Positions 12,166 to 23,310 of a stretch of 64,000 nt of DNA are shown one piece after another. Position 1 is the first letter of the stretch; every line of letters begins with the position of its first letter. The position numbers were made by a program, and so were the translations under genes. Source of the stretch: Undaria pinnatifida (Eukaryota > Sar > Phaeophyceae > Laminariales > Alariaceae); the NCBI GenBank assembly GCA_012845835.1, contig JABAKD010000005.1:11204705-11268704 (forward strand), given 5' to 3'. The notes under the pieces were generated by a model. That model searched no databases. It had not been told where the DNA came from and saw only the letters and a list, made by a program, of their open reading frames with translations.

Positions 12166-12411
12166 GGTCTTCACTGATCATGTCATACATGTCATACTAG
12201 CGCGAGTGGCTCTGTACCTCCCTGACAAAAACACGTTCGGCGATGTTTTTATTGCAGCGTAGCTAACCATCTTGTTTCGCGTAAACATCGAGAAAGTTGA
12301 ACGGCACGAAGGCCTTGTGGCCGCAAGGAACAAGGGGGTCACTCGTGCGAGTGACACCGAGCCACTGAAAAAAAAAGTGCCCGAAACAACATAACCCCCT
12401 TATACCGTACC
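11740..12411. mobile_element. TIR-1 element with amplified end
   Basis: The left terminus GGTTACGGTAGGGGGG (11740-11755) is answered at the right by CCCCCTTATACCGTACC (12395-12411), an imperfect inverted copy. The right half (12180-12411) contains CGCGAGTGGCTC, CGTGCGAGTGACACCGAGCC and the GGCACTTTTTTTTCAGTGGC segment (minus), also present in the copies at 1025-1297 and 42529-43012. The left terminus has been expanded into a six-unit tandem array. No transposase frame is present. Confidence 0.65.
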
Positions 12412-12414
12412 ATT

Positions 12415-13090
12415 CGTCACCTCTGCCATGATACCCAGTACACGGCTCCGTGTTGAACGCTTCGAGCATGCCAAGCGTTGGGTACACCCTTGCCTCCACC
12501 TGGTCTTCCACTATCACAACATGCAGCAATCGTGCTTCCAATGTGTGCGGTGCCGCAAACAACGAGAAACACTACACATGTTCTCTAATGTCGGACAGCA
12601 CACGATTCCGGGATGGTGCAGTACTATATTGTTTTGGTGAATTGAGCAGGGGCGCAACACATGATTGGTACCGCACAACAATGGGTCCCCGCTCCAAAGG
12701 GTACCCGACCATTAGTAACACGGGACCACGATTACTCCTGCGCTGAAAACGTACAAAAAAACAGTGGAGGGTTTACCTGGGCTCCTATGATGGTGATGAT
12801 CGGGATGGACAAAGCCGATCGATCCTTGTCGGACTTGACAATGGGCACCGGAAGCGATGCATGGCTTTTAGAGTTCTCGAGCGCGTACTCGCCAAAGCTC
12901 AAGTAGTACTTTCCGAGGTCTCTTCCCTATTTAGGACGGAAGCAAAAAATTACGCATGCACCCACACGTTTGTTAGAGACGGAACACGTGGTTCCTAGTA
13001 CAAGTTTCACGCGCATCACCAGCAACGCTCGTGACTCGATATGAAGAGAATTGTTAAAAACACTCGCTTACGCTCGGATCTCGTTCTTCA
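12415..13090. other. Unannotated stretch
   Basis: Overlapping plus-strand frames of 70-98 codons with no motifs, and no repeats recognised. Confidence 0.35.
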
Positions 13091-13094
13091 TAAA

Positions 13095-13800
13095 TATGCA
13101 AATCAGTACACTAGGGTGAGCAGGGATGCGGGGGGGGTGGGGGGGGAGGAGGGTGACGGTGGAGGCGGAGGTTGGGGTGGGGTTTTTGGCCGTTGGGGGT
13201 TGTAGATATTTTGTAAAAGAAAATGGAAAAGAAATGACAAGAACAAGGAAGACGAATGCAAAACAAAAAATGGAAAAACGTAGAGCGAACGAGGGGAAAG
13301 AGGAACACAGGTAGGGAAGAGACATCCAGAAAAAACGATTGGAGAGAAACATGCAAAAAGACGGCACGACAAGAACGAATCAAAGCAAACAACATCCAGC
13401 CAACAATTTTCATTATTAGTTTTAGTACAAAATATATATAGACTACATGAATAAACCACGAACATACACAGCTGTAACATCGAAAAATTCGTTGAACCTC
13501 ATCTTTGCAAGCTGTGCTAAAATTTCCGACCATGCGTACAACAGTACTTCGTGTCTGTCCTCGTTGATGATACTGTTCGGGGAATCCCCTTAGAACTAGC
13601 TGGTGCACAAGGGTCAACAGGGTGGTGTTAACCAATCTGTGCACGGACACTATCAAACCCGTTTTCGAGGGGGACAAACATTGTGATATGTGTGATCGAC
13701 ACACCGTATTATTCAAGTATTCGGATTTTCCCACCTGGAGCCCGAAAGGTTCCGGGAAACAGCCCTTTTCAACGAAATACTTACTGAACAAAAAATCATC
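13095..13800 (-). repeat. Family E element, minus orientation, diverged
   Basis: Read on the minus strand from 13800, it matches the E copies at 17900-18435 and 36000-36325: GGGTTTGATAGTGTCCGTGC, CACCCTGTTGACCC, AAGGGGATTCCCCGAAC and CAGCTTGCAAAGATGAG, in that order. Downstream lies a long pyrimidine-rich stretch ending in a C/T tract at 13110-13190. A 226-codon minus-strand frame across it (13111-13791) is phenylalanine, serine and proline rich, as expected from pyrimidine-rich DNA, so I do not call it a gene. Confidence 0.6.
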
Positions 13801-14054
13801 ATGGTACCGCGGTAGGTATCATAGTAGTGCATTTGTTTATTGAATTTCGGTGACACGTGCGTACATAGGTAGATGAGGCAAGCGCACGCATGACTGAAAC
13901 GAGGGGGAAGTGATCACGAATACAACGCCAGGAAAGGTTACACATAAGAATTACGAGTGGTTGCGTCTCCGGCTTCGAGGGTGGTAATATACTACTTCGG
14001 GCACATCGACATAGTTTGTACTAGAGGGGAAATCGTTTCTGATATTAAACTGCG

Positions 14055-14395
14055 CCGTGCGAAGGTCGTACGGAGTGGTAGACGATATTCTCAGAATAAA
14101 ACAGTGTCATGCATTTGTCCCGATATCGCATCGGCTGGTGGTTCGTTTCCTCGAGAAGAGAAGTGTAAGCGGTGTGGAGGGCGTGTTTTGTTGCTGTTTC
14201 TGTGCGCCTGTCGCCATGCGAAGGTCGTACGTAGTGGTAGACTGTAATCCCAGAAGAAGCCAGTGGCATGCATTCGTCCCGATATCGCGTCGGCGGGTGG
14301 TTCTTTTCCTCGAGGAGACTCGTGGGAGAAGTATAAGCGGTGTGGAAGGCGTGTTTTGTTGCTGTTGCTGTGCCGCCTGTCTCCGTTTCTGAAGC
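14055..14395 (+). repeat. 161-bp tandem duplication
   Basis: GCGAAGGTCGTACG at 14058 recurs at 14219. The rest of the unit follows: GATATCGC, TTTCCTCGAG, AAGCGGTGTGGA and GGCGTGTTTTGTTGCTG. The second copy has a few substitutions and a small insertion. No gene is associated. Confidence 0.85.
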
Positions 14396-14607
14396 GGTCG
14401 TGTTGGTACTTTACAGACAGGTAAAGCCGGGCGATCGATATTATAGTGCACGCACCTAACAAAATATGATAATCGACCCTAAATTCGTTTAACTCACAGA
14501 CGATGATATCGTCAGAATAATCTTACAGAAATGTTTTATGTTGCTTCCTACTCGACCTGCTTCTTGCCGCTGATTGTTGATATGGTCATCTCTAGTCAGA
14601 TATATAG

Positions 14608-14965
14608 AGCCGGTCGCCCAAGTGGTCTAGTGGTTACCCTTGAATACTACCATAATGGCGTTGGTCCTCGACTTCGATGCCCACCGTTGTGAGAGATTGG
14701 ACTTTTCGATTTGCCGAAAAGTAGAAAAATGATCAATTAACAACTGCTAAGAACGCCCAGCAGAGTGGGTGGGTACAATTCGACGCCAATCGACGAGGAA
14801 AGAAAATGCTGGAATCTCGTGATAAAAAAGCAGAGGCATGTGCCGTAGTGAAGAGGGGGGCAGGAGGGCCCGCTATGTGACCCCGGATCTGACTTATACT
14901 ACAGGGAGGGAGGGCGAGAGTAGTGCACGGAAAATAGATTAGTTGAGAAAAAACTGATGCAATAT
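14608..14965 (+). mobile_element. SINE-A, nearly full length
   Basis: The head CGGTCGCCCAAGTGGTCTAG contains an A-box-like TGGTCTAGTGG. A B-box-like TTCGATGCCC follows, with tRNA-like spacing stretched by a few bases. The body (GACGCCAATCGACGAGGAAAG, CATGTGCCGTAGTG, GTGACCCCGGATCTGA, CTACAGGGAGGG) matches the copies at 21805, 28917 and 40925. This is a pol III type retroposon with no coding capacity. Confidence 0.75.
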
Positions 14966-14969
14966 GAGA

Positions 14970-17400
14970 ACAGCTTTTCAGACAAGCGACACCAACCGGA
15001 AGTAACAGCAGGGTACAATGGGGGCATTCCGATTCAAGTTCACTCTCTGTGACAAGCCGAAGCAGGCGCTCATTGCTATTATTTGTGGGCATTTTATGGC
15101 TGAAGGTATGCGGGGACATGGCGAATTGGAAGCTGTTATGTCCCGGATGGCTTTATCGCTGACCCTCTGTGTACCAACTTGAATGATTCATCCTGAGGTC
15201 GAGCGAATTTCAAAGAATTGCGGTCACATGGTGAACCTTCGCCCTACGCGAGTAGTGTGCAAGAAAACCCGCGAAAAAATAGCGAGATTAGGTAGTTTTT
15301 TACCATTATATTAAGCGAACGAAATCGAGATTTTCCGCAAATGTTTTCGGTGTCCTATGAGCGACAAAAAGGTGAATATGTGCGGGCAATTATTCCATGC
15401 TCATTTGATCAATATGCGAGTCAAATACGCACTCCTTCGGCCTCATTTCAGGATTTATTTCACGGTTATGATGCTCAAGTTGTGCCAGTCCTAGTTCCAC
15501 TTATTAGTATGTCTTTTTTCTTCGAACATTTATTTTTGTTTGAAATTGTGCTTCTGAGCGCCCACCCCAAATCCTGGATACAAATCGATCTAATTCGTTT
15601 ATTTATATTACGTTTGGTGCTGTAGTTGATGAGTGTTTTTCGTCCTCATTTTGAGCGTGCTTGCTCGGCACGCCAACCTGATAAAATATCTAAATCGTTA
15701 TTTTGTGCGATCTATCGTGCAACAAGTAACTCGTCGAATTGCGCTCGCATTGCGAATGTTTGCCGTGTGCAAGAAGTGTGCGAGAAAAACGACTCGGTCG
15801 AAATAACTGTGAGCATATATTGGGTTAAGTCCTACCAGCCGATCACGAATAAGCCAGTGGGGTCGGGGTTGACAAGTCGTGCGGAGAGGTATCGACCCGG
15901 CAATATCATCGTCATAGTTCCCGCGTAGTTGGAGTTGTAGGGATTCAGAATATTTCTGAACGGGGCATGGGGCCTTATCTCCCCCTTGTGCGACCGAACC
16001 CCATTCAATGGTGAGCCTCCATCATCCGCCTAGGGTGGGTCGGCGCTATAGAGGTCGAGGTAATGAACGAGTTTAGACAACGGAACTGGGTTTTGCACAC
16101 CGTGAGGGGCGGTGACGACCCGAGAAACACTCGGTTTTATTCCTCGGTTTGTCTAATATTCAGATATATAGAATGACCCATGGACCGAGGGTGTGACCCT
16201 ATCGTCCCCGAGTGGAGCTGATTCAAAGATTCATGACCATCAGCCAATCGGAGATCGGCCGGTTGGTGGGGTGGGGGGTTTTCACGCTACTGTGCTCGGG
16301 GAGATATCAATCCGGATGATATCGATGTTCGTTCGCGGGATGTCGGAGTTGTATATGAGTGGATGGGACTTTCTTGTCCTCGGATGACGGAAACTTCATG
16401 TACGATCCCCGGCCAATGTGCAACTAGCGATCAGACATAAAGGCCATACCCCAGATGTATTTATTTGTCTAAAGAAAACAAATCAGCTGTGAGTACGACC
16501 GACTGGATGGTTGAAACTCAAGTTTGCAAGCTGCGTGGTACATTATATCTGTGTTTCATTTATGAGTTGATGTTATTATATTTTCGCCGAATACTCGAGC
16601 CTGAAATTCTTGACTGATGTATTCTTTGTTTAGTGTGCTATCCCGTTCTACTACTAGTATTCTACCTACTAGATTAGAGTGGTCTGCAGCAACAAGTAGC
16701 AGCATAATATTAGCCTTCGAACGATTGAATGACGAATGCAGCGACACCGTGTTTCACGTCGTGAATACCGTCAGCAAGTCTCACCACGGTCAGACTATGC
16801 ATACAAAGACAGTCGGTCAGCGGGCCTCGGATTTACATACCATCATGCAGGGCGTAGCAGACGCTAGATGGCTCAGTGCGCGCCCCTCGGTGACTACGTA
16901 AAGAACGTGCAGCATACATGGCCACCATTTTGCTGGCCCTTGATTCTTGCTTTAGTCAAAACATCAAGAAACGCACTCGAAATGTCTCTTCGAGGCCAGA
17001 CTAGATGGTCAGTCTGCGTGCGGGCTCCGATTTTTCCGGTCGAAATATGACAAGGCTTGGAATCGATTCACGGAAGAAATGGCAGAGGTATGTACTTCAC
17101 TACTGTTAGTCAATATCGATCTCTTGGCATTACTTTACATGCTACAAGCGTAGACCGTGTGTTGTGTGGTAACGGTATTGAATCTCCATCGAAAAATGAA
17201 TGGAACAAGTGTCGCTGTGTTGCCCTGCCCTAGCCGGAGCATGGGTGCCGCCGAATTCCGGCATCCATGCGGAGCCCTTGTAATCTCTAAAGTTCATGTA
17301 CAACGCTAACCCAATGAAACGCAACTAACCAATGTAAGGCGAAACCCCCTTCGTCTCGTACACTGTGGGCGTCAACCATATTTTCGAAGAGCTGGTAAGC
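14970..17400. other. Unannotated stretch
   Basis: Two adjoining plus-strand frames (15341-15625 and 15626-15928) are unremarkable and motif-free. Near 17215-17295 the CCCTGCCCTAGCCGGAGCAT segment and following GCCCTTGTAATCT resemble 30015-30095, the left edge of family G. Otherwise nothing is recognised. Confidence 0.35.
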
Positions 17401-17404
17401 TCCA

Positions 17405-17640
17405 AGGGTGTGTTCGATAAGGTACCGGCATTCTCGGTACCGGTATGGATGTCGTAGCGAACTTATCAAAGTTTCCGGTGCCGGTGTTGATGTCGTACCG
17501 AACATACCCAGGCGTCCGGTACCAGTACCAAGATCTGTACCGGTCCCGATACGGACACTGGCACACACTTGAGTACATATACCGGCAGTACCGGTGGTAT
17601 ATACCGCCGGCAAGGTACCGGCGCACACTTGCGCTTAGGC
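17405..17640 (+). repeat. GGTACCGG minisatellite, array 1
   Basis: Degenerate repeats of CCGGTACCGG-type palindromes with GATGTCGTACCGAAC spacers. It is the same motif set as the array at 19570-19970 but more irregular. No coding use is evident. Confidence 0.75.
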
Positions 17641-17899
17641 ACATAAACTGGACTAGAACAGGCGGTACATGTACAGAGCAAACCCGGTATTGGCCGGGGG
17701 TATCCGCTCAGAGGCAAATCGTACGTAACCTTTTTTCTTTTTCTTTTGTTCCCTCGCTTCCTCGTGCGTAAACGCCCCACCTACAATTGAAATCCGCCAG
17801 AGTAAAAAAAACATCTCCACGCCCTGGATATCGCCTCGTTATCGTTTCAGAGCCGTCCATGCCGATGCTGAAATTCCCACCCAACCCCCGTCCCCAACG

Positions 17900-18435
17900 C
17901 CCCCTCCTTCCACCCACCACCCGCACCATCGCCTAGACCTAGCACCACGCGTATAGCAAACCCCTACATCAATGCGACCTAACGCCCTCCCGGCCCCCCC
18001 GGCCACATTCCTCCCCCTCCCCCACAAGAAATATTTATAGTTTCCACGCACAAATAGACCTGCCCCACCCGTCCCCTCCCCCCCCTCACCCCCTCCCGCC
18101 CCCCTTTGGATCAAAATCAGGCCCCCACGTCCTTAAAAACTCCGCCCTCCCCTCACCGGTTATTCGACTTACAGGATTCACTTGATACACTGATGCATTT
18201 CCTTCCACAGCTGTCAGATTTTGTCCCCCTCCGAAACGGGTTTTATAGTTTCCGCGCACAGACTGCCTAACATCACCCTGTTGACCCTGATAGCTACACT
18301 GTAGTTGCAAGGGGAGTCGCCGACCCATATCCTTAATAAGGACACACAACCCGTAATACGCGCGATCGGAGTATCACACACAGCTTGCAAAGATGAGTTT
18401 CGACAAAATATTCGATCTCACAGCTGGAGTGTATT
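17900..18435 (+). repeat. Family E element, plus orientation
   Basis: C-rich tracts (17880-18110) precede an ordered block: GATCAAAATCAGGCCCCCAC, CACCGGTTATTCGACTTACA, TGATGCATTTCCTTCC, TTGACCCTGATAGCT, AAGGGGAGTCGCCGAC, ATACGCGCGATCGGAGTATC and TTGCAAAGATGAGTTTCGAC. The block is over 85 percent alike by eye to 36000-36325. Minus-strand frames over the C-rich tract are glycine/arginine low-complexity artefacts. Confidence 0.75.
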
Positions 18436-18459
18436 TTAATCTTTTTAATAAATTAGATA

Positions 18460-18620
18460 CGAGTAACCTCCAGAAGTTTCGGGTACAGGTATGTCGTACA
18501 GAACTTCCAGAAGATCCGGGAACGGGTATGAATGCCTTACAGAACTTTCAGAAGTTCTATGTACGGTAATACCCGGGGTAAATACCCTTGGTACGGTTTG
18601 TGCGTACCCTACAGAACACA
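18460..18620 (+). repeat. Diverged minisatellite, GGTAC type
   Basis: Repeats of GTACAGAACTTCCAGAAG and CCTTACAGAACTTTCAGAAG with GGTACAGG/GGGTATGAAT spacers look like a decayed relative of the GGTACCGG arrays on either side. Confidence 0.55.
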
Positions 18621-18624
18621 ACCT

Positions 18625-19565
18625 TAGAATATTCCACCCTCTGATCTTGTGCCTTTCATGTCTGCAGAAGTATGAATATGACATAATTGTAGTCTGACAT
18701 GCCAATAGTTGATGATAGGATTTTTATTCATGTTCAAGCCTCCTTGTGTTAGAATGCCCCCTTCATCTCCCCCCGCCCTTATCACGCGCTTGTGCAGAGT
18801 ATTATTATGATACACGGCATTTGTATGCCGGACCGAAAATAAGGAGCAGGGAGAACGGGGTCGATTATTACAAGGCTTTTATGGCCCACAGGTGCTAAAA
18901 ACATTCATATACATACGTAGTATACGATGATTTTGAGTACGTACGGAAGAAAATGGCCAATATCCCTGCGTTTGTTGTGGAGTTTACCTGCATGCCTGAT
19001 GCCGTACTCTATATACGCGGTTTAGTTCGCCCAGCGGGTAGGCCCTCTACGCTTTGTAGGGATCAACAATCGGTGCCGGTTGGATTATCAGCAGGGCGCC
19101 GTCTTCTCGTCGTTCGTTTCGACGTACACGCCAATCGAGGACATAAACGAGGCTTCAAGCAAGCGCCTTTTCCTCCGAAAAGCGGCCGGCACCTCGGGAA
19201 ACCATCGAGGGTTTTGATCGTCTCCGCCGGCAACTCGCACGCGTCTCCCGTGTGCGAGTTGTACACAGGAGCAGGCAAGGTCACCGGCACGGCTTTCATT
19301 CGCGCGTCCACGTCGATAACTTCTGCCGCCGGCGCTGGTATGTGTGGGAGCTGGCGAAAATGACCCGCCACCAGAATCGGTGGCATCACTGCTGGGGGTC
19401 AACTCATTCTGGGAAGTTGCGCCTTCGCTCATGCATGCTAAAGAGTCTCGGTGGACCTAGCGTACTGGAAGATGCTCGGGGCCCAGGGTGTGTGTGGCTT
19501 GGAGTGCTGCTTGGGGCGAAAGCTCCGAGGGATGATGTCACAATGTGGTCGAATCGGGTTGGTAT
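18625..19565. other. Unannotated stretch between minisatellites
   Basis: A 136-codon plus-strand frame (18953-19363) and antisense frames of similar length occupy it. None has a recognisable domain. The length is close to chance expectation. Confidence 0.3.
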
Positions 19566-19569
19566 CGTG

Positions 19570-19970
19570 CGAAACGTGCCGAAGTGTCCGGTACCGGGTT
19601 GATGTTGTGCCGATCTTACCGAAGTGTCTGGTACCGGTATCGCTGTTGCACTTATATCGGTACCGGCTCCGGTACATACGTGCATACCGGTACCGCCGGC
19701 ACCGGTGTTGATGTCGTACCGAACTTACCGAAGTGTCCCGTAATGGTACTGATGTCGTATCAAACATACCCGAAATTTCCGGTACCAGTTTTGACGTACC
19801 GAACTTACCGAAGTTTACGGTACCGGTATTGATATCGTACCGAACTTACCGAAGTTGCCGGTACCGGTGTTGACGCAGTACCAAACTTGCCGAAGTCCCC
19901 GGTACCGGTAATACCCGCCGTTCGCCTCGGTACGTACCGTACCGAACATACCCCTGGTAAGCTCTACTGG
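19570..19970 (+). repeat. GGTACCGG minisatellite, array 2
   Basis: About eight units of roughly 41 bp, each built from GTCGTACCGAACTTACCGAA followed by GT-TCCGGTACCGGTGTTGAT. The GGTACC core is palindromic, so each unit can pair with any other on the same strand. Units vary in length and sequence, indicating age and unequal exchange. Confidence 0.85.
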
Positions 19971-19994
19971 TTTTGGGGGAGCAATACTGACTCC

Positions 19995-20381
19995 TCATTC
20001 ACAAGGAAGGGTCGTTCGTAACGATAGGTGAAACATTTCTGTTTTTTTGGTGAAATTGCGGCATTCTACCGAAATCAACGAGGGTTGAATAATATCTAAC
20101 ACGAATCTCAGTTGGCTCGCAAAACAATCGTCCACCAAGTTCAGAACAGTCGGGTTTACAGCAGTAGTAGTCGCAAAGCTAGCGGAAGACACCTGCGCAG
20201 TTGTCCCACTGGAGTCGGTCTTACTCGTAGGCGTATGTCGGTGCGTTGGAGAATAAAACTCATCACCAACTCGTCGCGCTACCGCGCCCAACGTGACAAA
20301 AGTCTCCGATACTACTTCCCTCAGCGAGCTCGTTTGGTCAGCCCGGGACTTATCTAAATTGAAGGCACGCCGCGGGCGCAA
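19995..20381 (-). CDS. Hypothetical open frame, 128 codons
   Basis: A minus-strand frame from ATG at 20381 to a stop at 19995, not recognised. It is serine/threonine rich in the middle and has no membrane segment or known motif. It sits between a minisatellite and unannotated DNA. The length is within chance expectation for this window. Confidence 0.12.
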   Translation of the reverse strand: MRPRRAFNLDKSRADQTSSLREVVSETFVTLGAVARRVGDEFYSPTHRHTPTSKTDSSGTTAQVSSASFATTTAVNPTVLNLVDDCFASQLRFVLDIIQPSLISVECRNFTKKTEMFHLSLRTTLPCE

Positions 20382-20384
20382 ACA

Positions 20385-21300
20385 GCCATATGAAGGTAAG
20401 CCCGCCGCTGGCGAAAATCAGAGATAGGCACAATTAAAGGCTAATGCCCGAATGGCAAAACCGTGCTTATATATTTAAATATTATTCCACAAATACCTCC
20501 CTAGACATGTCTTCAACCTGATGAGCCCGCCGAGGCTCGCCCTGGAAAATTTTCAAGTATTTTAGGGCTTCAGACATAATACATATCTCTGGCTCAGCAC
20601 ATACCTGCTGTAACATAGTTTGAGCTGCACCTTCGTTTTCGGAGACGAACCACTAGACGATTTACTTGGAATCAGTGAGTATTTCCCCTTTGGACCTGAA
20701 CTACAGTAGTGTGCAGTTGCACACCTGCGAGTACTACCAGAAAACGAGTACTCGCGAAATCTCGACAAGAAAACCGGGTACTCACGAGATTTCGGGGACA
20801 TTTTAGATGACCAAGGTACTCGTTGAGAAACGAGTTCACAAACTAAAAATGCAACTTGATTCCGTGAAAATGTACACCACAGCTGAAACCACACACCCCT
20901 TAGATAACCCCCCCCCCCGTACATGATGAGCACACCCGGTGATATATCGTATATTTCGTTTTTCGACCATCACTTTACCACCGGAGGTATGTTGAACACC
21001 ACACCCCCTCCGGAAAACGCCTGAAAACAGTACCAAACCTGAAATTTCAAACCGTCTTGTGGATACCTTCCACCCGCGGCGCCGGTTCGGACACCAGCGC
21101 GGACGCAACAGCTGTGCCCCATCGCAGTGATCCGAACGAGCCCGCGGCCCCAATCCAACTGGTACCTTCTGCTGCCGCGCCTCGAGCGACGATCACGTCG
21201 TTTTTCTCCGGGATCAGCCCGCTCGAGTACCGGTGCTGGTGCGAACGATACCCTGCATCTTGACTTCCGCCGTGCCCCAAGCCCAGACTGTTGAATTACG
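20385..21300. other. Unannotated stretch with short inverted repeats
   Basis: At 20725-20845 the elements GAGTACTCGCGAAATCTCG and GGTACTCACGAGATTTCG, plus GGTACTCGTTGAGAAACGAG, form local direct and inverted repeats. A C-run lies at 20910-20919. Overlapping minus-strand frames up to 123 codons carry no motifs. Confidence 0.4.
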
Positions 21301-21304
21301 GCCA

Positions 21305-21905
21305 GAAACATAACGTTGTTTCTACTAGGAAACGATGTCGCTAAACTCTTCTGTCTAACTATACAAAAATATGTAATATACTGAAGTTATTATTATTACG
21401 CATTAGTCTAGACTAAAAAGAAAATGAAGAATACTTACAATATACTAGACTATACAGCAGTCAAGGGGCTATATATGGCGGTGTAGTGCGGTCGCCCCGG
21501 TGGTCTTCTAGAGGTTACCATCGAATGCTTATATTCTTCAGCACGGAAACTCTACTAGTTAGTCCAATTCTTCATCGTTTTCGTTTAAAAGTAGGCGCAC
21601 AACAATGTTGGGCACATTTTCTACAGGAAACGAAGTCGCTATGCTACATGGAGTAGTGTTTTATATTCTGCTTGTCATATACTCCGAAGTATGACCGTAT
21701 GTAGAATTATGATTCTTTACCACCTTTTGTTCATTTAACAAATGAAAAAAATACCAAAATACACTACGAATACAGCAGTACGGGGGGGGGCATAAGAGGC
21801 AGTGTAGTGCGGTCGCCCCGGTGGTATAGTGGTTACCCTTGAATATTATACTCGCAACTGAGTTCGAGTCCCACCGTGGTGGACGTTTTACTTTGTTTGA
21901 AAAAA
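21305..21905 (+). repeat. About 300-bp tandem duplication including a SINE-A head
   Basis: ACTAGGAAACGATGTCGCTA (21329) corresponds to ACAGGAAACGAAGTCGCTA (21625). ACAGCAGT...GTGTAGTGCGGTCGCCCCGG (21450-21500) corresponds to the same series at 21770-21820. Each unit ends in the tRNA-like SINE-A head. The first head (21480-21545) is followed by unrelated sequence, the second by a full SINE-A body. The duplication therefore involved the insertion flank and part of the SINE. Confidence 0.65.
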
Positions 21906-22105
21906 ATCGAAACGATCGATCTACTGAGAGCGCCTAGCACAGCGTGGGTAGGTACAATTCGACGCGGGTCGACGAGGGAAGAAAATGATTAATTCTTCTC
22001 GCGATGCAAGTGAAGGTACGTACCGGATCTGAGTTACTACTGGAAGAGAGCACGAGAGAGAGAGTGGTAGTGTGAGGAATATAAGTGGGGTTGGAAAAAT
22101 AAAAA
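21805..22105 (+). mobile_element. SINE-A copy with intact pol III boxes
   Basis: A box TGGTATAGTGG (21822-21832) and B box GAGTTCGAGTCCC (21860-21872) lie 38 bp apart, as in a tRNA gene. The head GGTCGCCCCGGTGGTATAGT resembles the Glu/Asp group of tRNAs, but the anticodon arm does not fold well. The body (GAGAGCGCCTAGCA, TACAATTCGACGCGGGTCGA, GGATCTGAGTTACTACTGG, CGAGAGAGAG) matches the other copies. Confidence 0.8.
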
Positions 22106-22129
22106 GCATTAGACTACATGTTTAGTCTA

Positions 22130-22735
22130 GACTAGTCAGCTTTTTTTTGTCCAAGTGGAGAAGTGTTTTGGCACACTTGACTGATGGCTTGCTGCGCGAT
22201 GAGGCACTTGGCGATCGTCGGGAGTGGCGGAATGTATTGTCTCACGTGACTCCGCGAGAAGGAACTTGGCGATCGTCGGGAGTGGCGGAATGTTTTGTCG
22301 CACTGGACTGCGCGAGAAGGCACTTGGCGATCTTCGGGAGTGGATGAATGTTTTATAACACTTGACTGCGCGAGGAGGCACTTGGGGATCGTCGGGAGTG
22401 GCTGAATGTTTTGTCACACTTGACTGCGCGAGGAGGCACTTGGCGATCGTCGGGAGTGGCTGAATGTTTTTTCACACTTGACTGCGCGAGAAGGCACTTG
22501 GCGATCGTCGAGAGTGGCGCAATGTGGGGAGTCGCGGGATGTTTAGTGGGCGACTTTCGCGTTGAGGCGGAGAATGTCACCGATCGGATGCTCGTACTTA
22601 GTTCCCTGTAAAGGGAACAGCAGATTTTGGCGAGGAAGGCCGCATGGTGTGATGACAAGGTGCGCATGGGTTACGTTGTACGCAGGTGTTGGATGTATCG
22701 TGCTGAAAGACACGAACACTGTTCGTTAGCTCCAA
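22130..22735 (+). repeat. Family F element, full copy
   Basis: The element starts near GTTTAGTCTAGACTAGTCAG and contains seven units of about 58-60 bp (22165-22545). It ends in a unique segment carrying CTTTCGCGTTGAGGCGGAG, GATGCTCGTACTTAGT, GGAACAGCAGA, GGAAGGCCGCATGGTGTGAT and GTACGCAGGTGTTGGATGTA. The same arrangement occurs inverted at 59105-59640, and a fragment lies at 57505-57625. No coding frame or terminal inverted repeats were seen. Confidence 0.75.
22165..22545 (+). repeat. 58-60 bp tandem array in family F
   Basis: About seven units of CACTTGACTGCGCGAGAAGG + CACTTGGCGATCGTCGGGAG + TGGCNGAATGTTTTGTCA. They contain the palindrome GCGATCGTCG/CGACGATCGC and vary by a few substitutions each. 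Confidence 0.9.
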
Positions 22736-23310
22736 GCGGGGTAGGTTTCAAGTCATTGTATTATGCCTCCCAATCACAGGGTAGAGGCAAGTCGAACTGA
22801 GAACTCATGCGTGAGACCTTTGAGAAGAGAACTCGTGCGTAAGACCTCCGAGAAGAGTGGGCTCCCGAGCAAGAGCGCACAGCAGTCTACCATCAACAAC
22901 GCCACCCAGGTAGAACTAGGTACCGAATAATCGTCCAAGCACACTTTCACTTTCCAGCTTCTGGACAAGCCGTGGTCACAGGTGTCATCCCTTCTCCTCC
23001 CCGGTTCTTGCCTTCAATTTTTATCGCGCATAGGGTTCAGCAATCCCACTGCTCGTCGATTGTTCATCGAATGTTGCTAACTCACGCTCTCGCGCTTTCC
23101 GCAAGTCAATTTGTCCACAAGAAAACGTCCCAACGAATTTATACGAGTATGCACTCGGCGGGGCTCGAACTCACGAAACTGACCTATACCAGGCTCGAGG
23201 ATAACCTGATACGCCACCGGGGCGATCGGTTCCAATAGCCCGAAACGGCACAAAACCAATACCTGGTACGTAACTGTCATACTGAAAATCCCAAATCAAC
23301 ACCATCCCGT
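22735..23310 (+). repeat. Family H repeat, split by a SINE-B
   Basis: Segments 22735-22938 and 23225-23310 are together colinear with 25745-26010: GTTCGTTAGCTCCAAGCGGG, AGGCAAGTCGA, GTGGGCTCCCGAGC, CGCCACCCAGGTAG, then CAATAGCCCGAAACGGCACA and TAACTGTCATACTGAAAATC. The two halves are separated here by SINE-B. At 25745 they are continuous. Confidence 0.85.
22939..23224 (-). mobile_element. SINE-B inserted in family H
   Basis: Read on the minus strand it has an A box TGGCGTATCAGG (23216-23205) and a B box GAGTTCGAGCCC (23172-23161), spaced as in a tRNA. The body carries AATTTATACGAG (plus), CGCGAGAGCGTGAG (minus) and CTTGTCCAGAAGCTGG. It ends GTGAAAGTGTGC at 22939 without a long A tail. Flanks TCGTCCAA (22931) and TCGGTTCCAA (23225) form an imperfect target duplication, and the empty site is at about 25960-25970. 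Confidence 0.85.

Noticed and set aside
13111-13791. 226-codon minus-strand frame
   Set aside because: It spans pyrimidine-rich family E sequence. Phe/Ser/Pro-rich content is explained by base composition.
15341-15928. Two adjoining plus-strand frames as a split gene
   Set aside because: They are in the same reading direction and separated only by a stop, but neither has a motif, and lengths of 94 and 100 codons are ordinary for chance frames.
21805-21880. Functional tRNA gene
   Set aside because: A and B boxes are good, but the anticodon arm and acceptor stem do not pair properly. At least four similar copies with a common 250-bp body show a SINE.
22165-22545. CRISPR-like array (regular 58-60 bp repeats)
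   Set aside because: There are no unique spacers: the whole unit is repeated. The context is eukaryotic with SINEs and LINEs, and no cas genes are present.
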